From positions 124,001 through 188,000 of the forward strand of contig NZ_JAGHMF010000003.1 of NCBI RefSeq assembly GCF_017741815.1: a stretch of 64,000 bases of DNA. The letters are read 5' to 3'. The notes under the pieces are model-generated. The model saw nothing but the letters and a program-made list of their open reading frames with translations. It searched no databases and was not told where the DNA came from. This DNA comes from Rhizobium sp. 16-488-2b. Lineage in GTDB: Bacteria > Pseudomonadota > Alphaproteobacteria > Rhizobiales > Rhizobiaceae. Shown piece after piece: positions 1 to 9,240 of the stretch (within the stretch, counting starts at the first letter, position 1; every line of letters starts with the position of its first letter). The position numbers and the translations under genes are program-made.

Positions 1-878
1 GTCGCGTTGCGCTTGCGGTCGGTCACGTGCCACCAGTCGACCACGGTCATGCCGACGGTCAGCTCGGACTTTACCTCGATCTCGACATTGCAGACCCGTC
101 CCTTGAACAGCTCCGGCTTCAGCAGATAGGCAACGACCGTCGGGTCGTGCAGCGGGCCGCCGTCCGAGCCGTATTTCTCGATATCGAAGCGCTCGAAGAA
201 TTCCAGCATCTCCACCATCGCGATCGCCGGTCGCGTGCCGATCTCGGCCATGCGCTTGACGCGCGACTTCAGCGTCAAGAGCTTGTGCGTCACGTCGAGC
301 GGCATCATCACGATCGGTACGCCGGAGCGGAACACGATATCGGCTGCCTCGGGATCGACATAGATGTTGAATTCGGCCGCCGGCGTGATGTTGCCGCCCT
401 CGGAATAGCCGCCTCCCATCATGACGAGCTCGCGCACGCGGCCGATGATATCTGGCGCCTTCTGGAAGGCGAGGCCGACATTCGTCAATGGTCCGAGTGT
501 GCAGAGCGTTACCGTGCCTTCCGGCTCGCTGCGCAGCGTCTCGATGATGAAGTCGACGGCGTGGCCCGCCTGCAAAGGCATGGTCGGCTCGTCCAGCTCG
601 GGGCCGTCGAGGCCGGTCTTGCCATGCACATGCTCGGCGGTGACGAGCGGCCGCGCGATCGGCTTGTCGGCGCCGGCGAAAACCTTGGTGTCGGTCTTGC
701 CGCAGAGCTCGCAGACGATGCGCGCATTGCGGCTGGTATAGGAGAGCGGCACGTTGCCGGCGACGGTGGTGATGCCGAGCAGTTCCAGTTCCTCAGGGCT
801 GCCGAAGGCCAGCATGATCGCGGCCGCATCGTCCTGACCGGGGTCGGTGTCGATAATGATCTTTCTCGGGTTTGCCAT
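1..878 (-). CDS. Nucleoside hydrolase (IunH/URH1 family), 3' end cut by window
   Basis: Predicted to hydrolyse the N-glycosidic bond of purine or pyrimidine nucleosides in cytosolic salvage. The N-terminus carries the family Ca2+/ribose-binding signature DTDPGQDD at residues 10-17. Further in, the glycine-rich LVMMGGGYSEGGNITPAAEF stretch and a D-P-E-A-A motif follow, as in inosine-uridine hydrolases. About 292 codons are visible and the C-terminus lies beyond base 1. The ATG at 878 is preceded by a GGGAGG ribosome site. It is transcribed away from the heat-shock gene on the other side of a 276-base divergent region. Substrate preference cannot be read from the sequence. Confidence 0.9.
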   Translation of the reverse strand, partial: MANPRKIIIDTDPGQDDAAAIMLAFGSPEELELLGITTVAGNVPLSYTSRNARIVCELCGKTDTKVFAGADKPIARPLVTAEHVHGKTGLDGPELDEPTMPLQAGHAVDFIIETLRSEPEGTVTLCTLGPLTNVGLAFQKAPDIIGRVRELVMMGGGYSEGGNITPAAEFNIYVDPEAADIVFRSGVPIVMMPLDVTHKLLTLKSRVKRMAEIGTRPAIAMVEMLEFFERFDIEKYGSDGGPLHDPTVVAYLLKPELFKGRVCNVEIEVKSELTVGMTVVDWWHVTDRKRNA

Positions 879-1060
879 TCCGTTCGTCCCATCCTCCCGG
901 TGCATATGTCGATGCATGCACCATCTGTTTATCTTCCCGGCGCAAATCGGCACAGCCGGCGCGGGGCAGGATTTGATGCGAGGCGCGGCAAGCTTTGTCA
1001 AGGCGGTGCAGTCGCGTGCTGGGAGAGGCGCACGTCTTGCTTCCCTGTCTTGCGCCCTGT

Positions 1061-1089
1061 CTTGCGAATGACAGCATTCGTTCCCATAT
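1061..1089 (+). promoter_or_regulatory. Candidate RpoH (heat-shock sigma) promoter for hsp20
   Basis: A CTTGCG hexamer at 1061-1066 is followed by exactly 17 bases and CCATAT at 1084-1089. The rhizobial RpoH consensus, as I recall it, is CTTGAA, 17-18 bases, CCATAT-like. It lies 66 bases upstream of the hsp20 ATG, giving a leader of roughly 55-60 bases. Two earlier CTTGC repeats (1036 and 1049 areas) lack a matching -10. Confidence 0.6.
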
Positions 1090-1154
1090 TAGCAACATCC
1101 GGATGCTGTCTTCAGGTCCGGAAGGGTCGCTTGCATCAAGGACTTGGAACGCTG

Positions 1155-1586
1155 ATGAGCCGTATGACGCCTTTCGCCAGCCCGCTGTTGCTGGGTTTCG
1201 ACGCCATGGAAAAGACGCTGGAGCGGATTTCCAAGGCGAGTGACGGATATCCCCCCTACAATATCGAGCGCCTCGCCGCCGACCGCATCACCGATGATCC
1301 GGAGCGCTTGCGCATCACGCTGGCTGTCGCCGGCTTCAGCGAGGAGGAACTCGACATCTCCGTCGAGGAAAACCAGCTGGTCATCCGTGGCCGTCAGGTC
1401 GAGCAGGGCGAGCGGGAATATCTCTATCGCGGCATCGCAGCCAGGCAATTCCAGCGCACTTTCGTGCTGGCCGATGGCATGCAGGTTCTTGGCGCGGGCC
1501 TGAAGAACGGCCTGCTGTCGGTGGATCTCATTCGTCCGGAGCCGTCGCGTATGGTGAAGAAAATTAACATTTCGGTCCCACAGTAG
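1155..1586 (+). CDS. Hsp20/alpha-crystallin small heat-shock protein
   Basis: ATP-independent holdase chaperone, about 143 residues, of the rhizobial class that starts with a conserved MSRMTPFASPLLLGFD segment. The alpha-crystallin domain spans roughly residues 35-130, with ITLAVAGFSEEELDI and the late GLKNGLLSVDL (A-x-x-x-NG-L/V-L type) motif. The C-terminal tail INISVPQ includes an I-x-V anchoring motif. The start at 1155 is chosen because the conserved N-terminus begins there; AAGGA lies about 15 bases upstream, so the ribosome site is weak. An RpoH-like promoter lies upstream and a DUF1150 gene follows 50 bases downstream, a common rhizobial pairing. Confidence 0.93.
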   Translation: MSRMTPFASPLLLGFDAMEKTLERISKASDGYPPYNIERLAADRITDDPERLRITLAVAGFSEEELDISVEENQLVIRGRQVEQGEREYLYRGIAARQFQRTFVLADGMQVLGAGLKNGLLSVDLIRPEPSRMVKKINISVPQ

Positions 1587-1636
1587 GACAACGGCGCAAA
1601 TCGCACCGTTGGTCCCTTCTCTCTGGAGGTACAGGA

Positions 1637-1894
1637 ATGTTGATGAAAGAAGCCAATTCGCACCTGACCAAGACCGAGCTTGCCGGCATCGGCAACGGCG
1701 AGGTCGCCTATATCAGGAAAATCCGCTCCGAGGATGTTCCCCGGTGTTTTCCGGAAGCTCCCGATATCGATCCGAACGTCGATCTATGGGCGCTCTTCGG
1801 CGCAGACGGAACCCCGATCCTCCTCACGGACAACCGCTCCAGCACCTTCTTCAAGGCCGCTGAAGACGAGTTGAAGACGGTCAGCCTGCACTAA
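1637..1894 (+). CDS. DUF1150 family small protein
   Basis: An 85-residue acidic protein of unknown function matching the DUF1150 family, usually found just downstream of hsp20 in rhizobia. No membrane segment or signal peptide is visible. The core is a conserved block around IRSEDVPRCFPEAPDIDP followed by WALFGADGTPILLTDN. The ATG at 1637 is preceded by CTGGAGGTACAGGA, a strong ribosome site. Co-transcription with hsp20 is likely because no terminator separates them, and a good terminator follows this gene. A role in stress response is inferred only from position. Confidence 0.85.
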   Translation: MLMKEANSHLTKTELAGIGNGEVAYIRKIRSEDVPRCFPEAPDIDPNVDLWALFGADGTPILLTDNRSSTFFKAAEDELKTVSLH

Positions 1895-1914
1895 AGGCGG
1901 GTCAGCATGAAAAC

Positions 1915-1950
1915 AGACGGCGTTCCCCGGAGCGCCGTTGTTTTGTTTTT
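1915..1950 (+). terminator. Rho-independent terminator after hsp20-DUF1150
   Basis: Stem ACGGCG (1917-1922) pairs with CGCCGT (1933-1938) around a 10-base loop and is followed by TGTTTTGTTTTT. It closes the heat-shock transcription unit. Confidence 0.8.
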
Positions 1951-1979
1951 GAGGGGCGACTCATGCTACGCCCCATCTC

Positions 1980-2699
1980 ATGCGAATAGCGTCCTTTCAG
2001 CGTTTCCCCATTTTCGATGACGCTGAGAAGGCGGCGGGCGTGGTCCTGCGCGACCTGACATGGGCCGATAGCCACGGCGCCGATCTCGCCATCTTTCCCG
2101 AATGCTACCTCCAGGGCCACAGCTACGACCGCTCGATCAACGAGCGGCGCGCGCTCAGCGTCGATGATCCGGCGCTGCGCAAGCTGCTTACGCCGCTCCG
2201 TTCCATCAGGACAGCGGCGATCGTCGGCTTTGTCGAGCGTCGCGGTGATCTGGTTTACAACAGCGCCATGCTGATCGAGAGCGGCGCTGTGGTGGGGGTA
2301 TACGCCAAGGCCAACCCGCTGGAAGATGGTTGCACGCCGGGCGATGCATTTCCCGTCTGGCGAAGAGCCGGTCGAGGCTTCGGCATCAATATCTGCAGCG
2401 ACTTCCGCGATCCGGCATTCTCCGATGCCATCGTGGCAAACGGCGCCTCCGTCGTCTGCGCGCCGCTCAACATGATGATCCGGGCGCACAAGGTGGATCA
2501 ATGGCGCGAGCCCGCGATTGAGAGCCTTCGCGCCTGCGCGGTCCGCACGGGCAGCTGGGTCATCTCCTCCGATGTCGTCGGCGACAGGGGAGATGGCTGG
2601 ATGAGCTGCGGCTGCACGCTTAGCGTCGGGCCGGATGGCGTGATCGCGAGCAAGGTGCCTGAATGGGAGGAGGGCGCTATCCTGCTGGATATTGATTGA
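1980..2699 (+). CDS. Carbon-nitrogen hydrolase (nitrilase superfamily)
   Basis: A 239-residue member of the nitrilase superfamily, which hydrolyses non-peptide C-N bonds. The Glu-Lys-Cys triad is visible: E41 in AIFPECYLQG, K110 in VYAKANP and C139 in GINICSDFRDP. Each sits in its expected context. The protein lacks any fused domain or signal peptide and is a little shorter than the typical 260-280 residues. The preceding terminator suggests an independent promoter. The substrate is unknown; an amidase for small omega-amides or carbamoyl compounds is equally possible. Confidence 0.85.
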   Translation: MRIASFQRFPIFDDAEKAAGVVLRDLTWADSHGADLAIFPECYLQGHSYDRSINERRALSVDDPALRKLLTPLRSIRTAAIVGFVERRGDLVYNSAMLIESGAVVGVYAKANPLEDGCTPGDAFPVWRRAGRGFGINICSDFRDPAFSDAIVANGASVVCAPLNMMIRAHKVDQWREPAIESLRACAVRTGSWVISSDVVGDRGDGWMSCGCTLSVGPDGVIASKVPEWEEGAILLDID

Positions 2700-2734
2700 C
2701 GCTACCGGCCTAAGCCGATGATCAGTCCCGATGC

Positions 2735-3178
2735 TCAGTCTTGGCCAAACAGCATGGACATCGGATAAGGCAGCGCCAGCGGCGGCATGTCGTCTCGTGT
2801 GAAGTGTCGGATGGATTTGGTCTCGCTGTCCGTCCAGACGCCGTTGCCGCCGCCAACACGGCACTTGAACAGCGTCACGACATACTCGACCTGGTCGCCA
2901 TTCGGATAAACATATCTGAACTCGTGTCCGCCCAAGACGCCGAGAATGCTGGTCGAGGTGACTGCAAGCCCGGTCTCTTCCATGACTTCACGGGTAATGG
3001 CTTCCTGCGGCGTCTCGCCCGGCTCGATCGCGCCAGCGGGCAGGCTCCATGCTTCTCCGGATGATTTTTCCTGCAGCAGCAGGCGGCCCGCCTCGTCGTG
3101 GATGACGGCGGCGACGGCGGGAAGCAGGATAAGGCGATTGCCGATGAGGCGGCGAAGGTCGGTAAGATAAGATGCCAT
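2735..3178 (-). CDS. Nudix hydrolase
   Basis: A 147-residue Nudix hydrolase, predicted to cleave nucleoside diphosphates linked to another moiety. The 23-residue Nudix box runs from G49 to L71 with the metal-binding core REVMEETG at 63-70. The start ATG at 3178 is preferred over upstream codons because homology begins at MASYLTDLRRLIGNRLI and the longer reading frame overlaps trmB. It lies 17 bases downstream of trmB and probably ends the metK-trmB unit. Substrate not inferable. Confidence 0.88.
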   Translation of the reverse strand: MASYLTDLRRLIGNRLILLPAVAAVIHDEAGRLLLQEKSSGEAWSLPAGAIEPGETPQEAITREVMEETGLAVTSTSILGVLGGHEFRYVYPNGDQVEYVVTLFKCRVGGGNGVWTDSETKSIRHFTRDDMPPLALPYPMSMLFGQD

Positions 3179-3195
3179 TCGCCGACCTCGCTTGA

Positions 3196-3897
3196 TCAGA
3201 CGCGCTTGAACGTCAGATAGGCCGAGGAGCGCCCTTCGCGTCGGGCCTTTGCCTCGTAGCGCGTGCTCGGCCAGCCCTCGTAGGGCGTCAGCCAGTCGGC
3301 CGCGTTGCTGGCCTGCCAGTCGAAGCCGCCGTGGTCGCGGCATTTGAGCAGCGTCCAGTTCACATAGGTGTCGATGTCGGAGGCGAAGCAGAACAGGCCG
3401 CCGGGCTTCAGCACGCGGTGAAAGCGGTCGAGATTGGTCTTGGAGACGAAGCGGCGCTTCCAGTGCTTCCGCTTCGGCCAGGGATCCGGGTAGAGCAGGT
3501 CGATCTGGTCGATCGATCCATCCGGCAGCCAGTCGAGCAGCTGTGTCGCATCGTCGTTGTAGACGCGGACGTTGCGGGCGCCGGCATTGTCGACGCTGGC
3601 GAGCAGCTTCTGCATCGAATTGATGAAGGGCTCGACGCCGATGAAGCCGGTCGAAGGGGTCTCGATCGCGCGGTGGATCAGATGCTCGCCGCCGCCGAAG
3701 CCGATCTCCAGACGCAGCCGGTTGGTCTCGACGGGAAAGAGAGTGCTCAGCGGCTCCGGGGGAGCCGCCGAGAGGTCGATGATGAACGCCGGCAAGAGGG
3801 TGCTGAGCTTCTCCGCCTGTTGTCCGCGAAGTGCCTTACCCTTGCGGCGACCGAAGAAAGCCTCGGTCGCGCGTCCGCGACGTTCCATGTCAGTCAT
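3196..3897 (-). CDS. trmB: tRNA (guanine-N7-)-methyltransferase
   Basis: Methylates N7 of G46 in the tRNA variable loop using S-adenosylmethionine. The 233-residue protein begins with the family-typical FFGRRKGK region, has the SAM-binding motif [13 protein letters not shown] near residue 71, and the catalytic and substrate signature [16 protein letters not shown] near 130. It ends with [17 protein letters not shown]. It starts four bases after the metK stop codon, so the SAM-producing enzyme and a SAM user are co-transcribed and probably translationally coupled. Confidence 0.96.
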   Translation of the reverse strand: MTDMERRGRATEAFFGRRKGKALRGQQAEKLSTLLPAFIIDLSAAPPEPLSTLFPVETNRLRLEIGFGGGEHLIHRAIETPSTGFIGVEPFINSMQKLLASVDNAGARNVRVYNDDATQLLDWLPDGSIDQIDLLYPDPWPKRKHWKRRFVSKTNLDRFHRVLKPGGLFCFASDIDTYVNWTLLKCRDHGGFDWQASNAADWLTPYEGWPSTRYEAKARREGRSSAYLTFKRV

Positions 3898-3901
3898 CGT
3901 C

Positions 3902-5143
<1,242 letters not shown>

Positions 5144-5216
5144 TCCGGGATTCCCCTCAAAGAATAAAAAGCTCGGTAGTGGTACTCAGTTCAGGGCCGA
5201 AAAACAAGCGCAGAAG

Positions 5217-5238
5217 GACATAAATATATCTTTATATC
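5217..5238. promoter_or_regulatory. Near-perfect AT-rich palindrome upstream of metK; candidate SahR/SamR-type operator
   Basis: Half-sites GACATAAA (5217-5224) and TTTATATC (5231-5238) are inverted repeats with one mismatch around TATATC. The site is 74 bases upstream of the metK start, in a region that must hold its promoter. ArsR-family regulators of S-adenosylmethionine metabolism are known upstream of metK in proteobacteria; assignment to that family here is inference from position and AT-rich dyad shape. Confidence 0.45.
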
Positions 5239-5272
5239 TGCGACGAAGTGACAAATTTTGCCCAAAAAACGC

Positions 5273-5298
5273 AAAAAAGCGGCCTTTACGACCGCTTT
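5273..5298 (-). terminator. Rho-independent terminator after phrR
   Basis: On the minus strand AAAGCGG (5298-5292) pairs with CCGCTTT (5282-5276) across a 9-base loop, and the right arm runs directly into further T residues (six As in a row on the plus strand, 5273-5278). It sits 25 bases past the phrR stop and separates phrR from metK. Confidence 0.75.
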
Positions 5299-5323
5299 CT
5301 CTATTGTGACTTATGAGGGATGC

Positions 5324-5743
5324 TTATTCGGAGTCGGCTTCGGCGGCCAGCGCCTTGACCAGTTCGACGACCTTCCGGCGCACCTTGGGATCGGTGATCT
5401 TCACGAAGGCGCGGTTCAGCTGCAGCCCTTCCGAGGAGGACAGGAAGTCGACCACGTAGTTGGAGCTGGAGGCTTCCGCCATGCCACCCGCCATGCCAGC
5501 GTTCTCGCCGGGCGCATCCTCGAAGAAGAAGGAGACCGGAACGTTCAGAATGCTGGAGATGTTCTGCAGCCGGCTCGCGCCGACGCGGTTGGTGCCTTTT
5601 TCGTATTTCTGGATCTGCTGGAATGTAATGCCAAGGCTTTCCCCAAGCTTTTCCTGGCTCATTCCAAGCATAGTCCGGCGAAGGCGAATACGGCTGCCGA
5701 CGTGAATGTCGATCGGGTTCGGCTTCTTCTTGTTCTCAATCAT
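5324..5743 (-). CDS. phrR: XRE-family transcriptional regulator PhrR/PraR
   Basis: A 139-residue DNA-binding protein with a Cro/CI-type helix-turn-helix at about residues 15-72 (GSRIRLRRTMLGMSQEKLGE...ITFQQIQKYEKGTNRV). A flexible Gly/Ala/Met-rich middle and a conserved C-terminal helix VRRKVVELVKALA follow. In Sinorhizobium phrR is a low-pH-induced gene next to actA (lnt), and the Rhizobium orthologue PraR represses quorum-sensing and surface genes. The same neighbour, lnt, lies just upstream here. The symbol rests on sequence type plus this synteny. Confidence 0.85.
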   Translation of the reverse strand: MIENKKKPNPIDIHVGSRIRLRRTMLGMSQEKLGESLGITFQQIQKYEKGTNRVGASRLQNISSILNVPVSFFFEDAPGENAGMAGGMAEASSSNYVVDFLSSSEGLQLNRAFVKITDPKVRRKVVELVKALAAEADSE

Positions 5744-5819
5744 GGTGCTGCCCTAACAATAATTCTGCCCTTGTTTAAACCGGCACGCCCAAACCCATCC
5801 CCAAAACGCCACGTTGCAA

Positions 5820-5832
5820 AGTGTGATACACT
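5820..5832. promoter_or_regulatory. Short perfect dyad upstream of phrR
   Basis: AGTGT (5820-5824), GAT, ACACT (5828-5832) forms a 13-base inverted repeat, 77 bases upstream of the phrR start. It could be an operator, perhaps for autoregulation, but short dyads also occur by chance. Confidence 0.25.
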
Positions 5833-5894
5833 CACCTTGAACCATACGTTAAGAATGCCGATCCTAACCACTATGCAATTTTAGGGGTTTTCGG

Positions 5895-7499
5895 TCAATT
5901 ACGCTTGAAAACAAAACCAAAACGCGAAGCCAGTGCAATTGCAAGCAGAAGTGTTTCGATCAACCAGAAGTACGTTTCGCGTGACAGCGGCGGATGGGCC
6001 GGAGAGGCGAAACTATCAAGGGTTGCGTCAATAAAGCCGGTCTCATTGAGCGAAAGACCTGCAATAATTTCGCCACGGGGGCTGACAAGGGCGGAAATGC
6101 CGCTATTGCCGTCGCGAATCAGCGGCAGACCCGTTTCCACGGCCCGAACGCGGGCCTGCTGGAAGTGCTGATAGGGTCCTGGCGTGGCGCCGAACCAGGC
6201 ATCGTTGGTGATGTTCAAAATGGCCGATGCCGAGCCGATGTCGCCGGTCATTTCGCCGGGGAAAATGATCTCGTAGCAGACCAGCGGATAGAGCTTCAGT
6301 CCGCTTGGCAGCGTCAGCAGCTGGCGCGTGGCGGCCGCCGAAAAGCCGCCGGGCATCTCGACGATGTTCTGGATGCCGAACTCGCTGAGAAGGCTCTCGA
6401 ACGGCATGTATTCGCCGAACGGCACGAGGTGCACCTTGTCCGAGGCGGCGATGATCTGGCCGCGCCCGTCGATCACGTAGATCGAATTGTAGTAGCGCGG
6501 CGGATTGCCGGGACCCATGTCCTCGGCGCGCACGGCGCCGGCCAGCAGCACCTGGTTGTCATCGAGCGTATCGGCGATCCGCGTCAGCGCATCCTGGTTG
6601 TCGGTCAGGATGAAGGGGATCGCCGTCTCCGGCCAGACGATGATATCGGGCTTGCGTCCACCATCCTTGGGCGCCTCGGCCGAGAGTTTCAGGTGCTTCT
6701 CGAAGATCGCGGCGCGGTCGGCGTCGCTGTCCATCTTGGCGCTCTGGTCGATCATCGGCTGCACGAGGCGGATGACGGGGCTCTTGTCGCTAGCGGCGGC
6801 AACAGGCTTCGGTGCGCCGTAAAGCACATAGGCGCCATATCCGACATGCGCGGCAAGCAGCAGCAGCGCCAGCGAAACGCCGGTTTTGGCGCCCTGCTTG
6901 GTGCCGATGAGGGCAGGGGCGGCGAAGACGAAGACCGACAGCGCGGTGATGCCCATGATCCCGATGATATGGGCCGACTGCATCATCACGGGCACCGGCG
7001 TCATGCCATAGCCGATGGCGTTCCACGGGAAGCCGGTGAAGAGCACGCTGCGCGCCCATTCCAGCAGGCCGAAGCTCGCCGCCAGCGCTGCGATCCGCCC
7101 GACCCCGTCGGACCAGAGGATGCGGGCGAGCGCTGTGGCCAGGCCGTAGAAGATCGCCAGCACGGCCGGAAGCCCGAAGATCGCCAGCGGCAGCGCCCAG
7201 GCGAATTCCTCGGCATCGATCATCAGCGCATGCCCGAGCCACCAGAGACCGGCGACGAAGTAACCGAAGCCGAACAGCCAGCCGGTGACGAAGGATGGCC
7301 AGAGGCGCCCGATGATGCCGCTGTCGGGTGCGGCGGCCGCACCATCGATCAGCCAGACCAGCAGCGTGAAGGAGACGAACATCGCGGCGAAGAAGCCGAT
7401 GGGCGGGAGGGCCAGAACGCCGAATGCCCCGGCGAGGATCGCCAGCAGCACTCTCTTGTAGCCCCAGACCAGGATGACCCTGTCGGCAATTCGCTCCAT
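5895..7499 (-). CDS. lnt: Apolipoprotein N-acyltransferase
   Basis: Inner-membrane enzyme adding the third acyl chain to the N-terminal Cys of lipoproteins. About 534 residues: hydrophobic membrane segments fill roughly the first 200 residues, and a periplasmic nitrilase-like domain follows. Catalytic contexts are visible: Glu in IVWPETAIPF, Lys in AASDKVHLVPFGEY and Cys in YPLVCYEIIFP. A final membrane helix lies near the C-terminus. The ATG at 7499 (MERIAD) has GGTGGGG seven bases upstream; an in-frame GTG two codons earlier is an alternative. In Sinorhizobium this locus is actA, needed for acid tolerance. Confidence 0.96.
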   Translation of the reverse strand: MERIADRVILVWGYKRVLLAILAGAFGVLALPPIGFFAAMFVSFTLLVWLIDGAAAAPDSGIIGRLWPSFVTGWLFGFGYFVAGLWWLGHALMIDAEEFAWALPLAIFGLPAVLAIFYGLATALARILWSDGVGRIAALAASFGLLEWARSVLFTGFPWNAIGYGMTPVPVMMQSAHIIGIMGITALSVFVFAAPALIGTKQGAKTGVSLALLLLAAHVGYGAYVLYGAPKPVAAASDKSPVIRLVQPMIDQSAKMDSDADRAAIFEKHLKLSAEAPKDGGRKPDIIVWPETAIPFILTDNQDALTRIADTLDDNQVLLAGAVRAEDMGPGNPPRYYNSIYVIDGRGQIIAASDKVHLVPFGEYMPFESLLSEFGIQNIVEMPGGFSAAATRQLLTLPSGLKLYPLVCYEIIFPGEMTGDIGSASAILNITNDAWFGATPGPYQHFQQARVRAVETGLPLIRDGNSGISALVSPRGEIIAGLSLNETGFIDATLDSFASPAHPPLSRETYFWLIETLLLAIALASRFGFVFKRN

Positions 7500-7576
7500 G
7501 CGCACCCCACCAATCCGCGAATCAACTGAGGTCGCAGTGTTTCAAAAAAGCCGCCCGTTGTCGTGGTTGGCACTGA

Positions 7577-8728
7577 TCAGTTTGCCGTCGGCGTCTCGCT
7601 CTGCCGCTCGTCGCCGTGGTCGAGACCGATTGCGCCGTCACCATCGCTCTTCGCGCGCCGGCGGATCGCCTGGCGCTTGCGGGTAATCCGCACGCGCTTG
7701 ATGCGGCGCGGGTCGGCGTCGAGGATGTGGAACTCGAAGCCCGGCAGCGCCTGAACGACTTCGCCGCGCACGGGAATGCGCCCAAGCTCGGAGAAGATCA
7801 GCCCGCCCAGCGTATCGACTTCGTCGACCTGCTCGGTGATGTCGAAATCGGGGCCGATCGCTTCGGCGATATCCTCGAGCTCGACGCGGGCGTCGGCCAC
7901 GAACATGTCCTCGGAGACCCGCTTGAACATGACTTCTTCGTCGTCATGCTCGTCGTCGATGTCGCCGACGACCATTTCCACGATGTCTTCATGCGAGGCC
8001 AGCCCGTCGGTGCCGCCATATTCGTCGATGACGAGCGCCATCTGCGTGCGGTTCACCTGCATGCGGCGCAAGAGGTCGGAGGCCAGCATCGAGGGCGGGA
8101 CGAACAGGATCTTGCGGATGATGCCCGCTTCGGAAAGCGTCTTCTGCAGGTCCACGCGGGCGAGGTCGAAGTTCGGCTTGGCCGAGCGAGGCGCCTTCTG
8201 CAGGTTCTCCAGCGCGACCTCGACGATCGGCTCGGCGCCCTTGGCGGCCTTGGTCGATCCGCGGCGCTTGTTGCGCGCCTGCTTGGCGACGTAGGAGAGG
8301 AGATCGCGGATGTGCACCATCCCGCGCGGATCATCCAGCGTTTCGGCATAGACGGGCATGCGCGAGCGGCCGGATTCCTCGAACAGGATCATCAGCTCGC
8401 CGATGGTGATCGTCTGGTCCACCGCCTCGATATCGGCACGCGGCACCATCACGTCGGCAACGCGCACTTCCCGGAAGCGCAGGATGTTGTTGAGCATCGC
8501 CTTCTCGTCGGCGGAGAAGGCATCGCCATCGGCCGCGTCGGTCATCAGCGCGTCGGCAAGGTCTTCGCGGATGCGCGAACCCTGCTGCGGCCTCAATATG
8601 CGGGCAGCCCGCGACCAGAAGGATTGGGATCGTCCGGACTGCCTGCTACTACTGCCACCCTCGTCTGAGGATGATTGATCGGCGGTGTCCTTGGCCTCGG
8701 TGGCCGGTCTCGTCGTAAAGTCGCTCAT
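7577..8728 (-). CDS. CBS-domain protein of the HlyC/CorC (CorC/TlyC) family
   Basis: A 383-residue soluble protein with two CBS motifs at about 85-210 ([15 protein letters not shown] and [11 protein letters not shown] contexts), followed by the C-terminal CorC_HlyC domain ([18 protein letters not shown]). The DUF21 membrane domain of larger relatives is absent, as in E. coli CorC (YbeX). It overlaps ybeY by four bases (ATGA). The order phoH-ybeY-ybeX-lnt is a widespread conserved operon, which ties it to RNA and envelope housekeeping or Mg/Co homeostasis. CorC is a possible symbol, but the biochemical role is uncertain. Confidence 0.88.
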   Translation of the reverse strand: MSDFTTRPATEAKDTADQSSSDEGGSSSRQSGRSQSFWSRAARILRPQQGSRIREDLADALMTDAADGDAFSADEKAMLNNILRFREVRVADVMVPRADIEAVDQTITIGELMILFEESGRSRMPVYAETLDDPRGMVHIRDLLSYVAKQARNKRRGSTKAAKGAEPIVEVALENLQKAPRSAKPNFDLARVDLQKTLSEAGIIRKILFVPPSMLASDLLRRMQVNRTQMALVIDEYGGTDGLASHEDIVEMVVGDIDDEHDDEEVMFKRVSEDMFVADARVELEDIAEAIGPDFDITEQVDEVDTLGGLIFSELGRIPVRGEVVQALPGFEFHILDADPRRIKRVRITRKRQAIRRRAKSDGDGAIGLDHGDERQSETPTAN

Positions 8729-9240
8729 GGTTCCATTTTAAGGTCTTGACCCTCGTATGGGTCAGATAGGCCGAGTTTCGCCAAAATGCGAGTCTCCAGC
8801 CCCTCCATTATCTCGGCTTCGGTATCATTATTATGATCGTAACCGAAGAGATGCAAGAAGCCGTGCACCATTAGGTGGGTGAGATGGTCGTCGAAGCTCT
8901 TCTCGAGCTCGACCGCCTCACGGGCAACGGTCTCCCTGGCGATGATGATATCGCCAAGCATCGGCCCCGGAACCTTGCCCGGCTGAACCGGGAAGGCGGG
9001 GAATGAAAGCACGTTGGTCGGCTTGTCCTTGCCGCGCCATTCCGCGTTGATGTCCTGGATGGAGGCGTCGTCGGTGAAGACCAGCGACACCTCGGGGACC
9101 ATTTTCGGAAACGGCTGCTTCTCGGTTTCGCGCAGATAGGTCGCGGCCGTTTCCAGCACGCGGTCGGCCAGCGCGTGAAGCGCGTCTTCGGAGGGCCATT
9201 CGCCCTCCTCGATGCTGATCTGTATGTCGAGTTCGGCCAT
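8725..9240 (-). CDS. ybeY: Endoribonuclease YbeY (rRNA maturation and quality control)
   Basis: Single-strand endoribonuclease involved in 16S rRNA 3' maturation and 70S quality control. The 171-residue protein carries the zinc motif [11 protein letters not shown], with H126, H130 and H136 as metal ligands, and the upstream [18 protein letters not shown] block typical of UPF0054. Its start ATG shares a base with the phoH TGA stop and its stop overlaps the CorC-like gene, so translational coupling is likely. In Sinorhizobium the YbeY orthologue affects small-RNA regulation and symbiosis. Confidence 0.96.
   Translation of the reverse strand: MAELDIQISIEEGEWPSEDALHALADRVLETAATYLRETEKQPFPKMVPEVSLVFTDDASIQDINAEWRGKDKPTNVLSFPAFPVQPGKVPGPMLGDIIIARETVAREAVELEKSFDDHLTHLMVHGFLHLFGYDHNNDTEAEIMEGLETRILAKLGLSDPYEGQDLKMEP

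Noticed and set aside
27..1154. Long plus-strand open frame through the nucleoside hydrolase region
   Set aside because: It is the antisense shadow of the nucleoside hydrolase fused in frame to the real heat-shock gene; only the part from 1155 has family resemblance and a plausible start.
1096..1154. ROSE RNA thermometer in the hsp20 leader
   Set aside because: The leader is short and I could not see the conserved UUGCU element pairing with a ribosome site.
5144..5260. SAM riboswitch upstream of metK
   Set aside because: The leader is short and I could not find the pseudoknot pattern of SAM-II or the conserved core of SAM/SAH aptamers; the palindrome suggests a protein operator instead.
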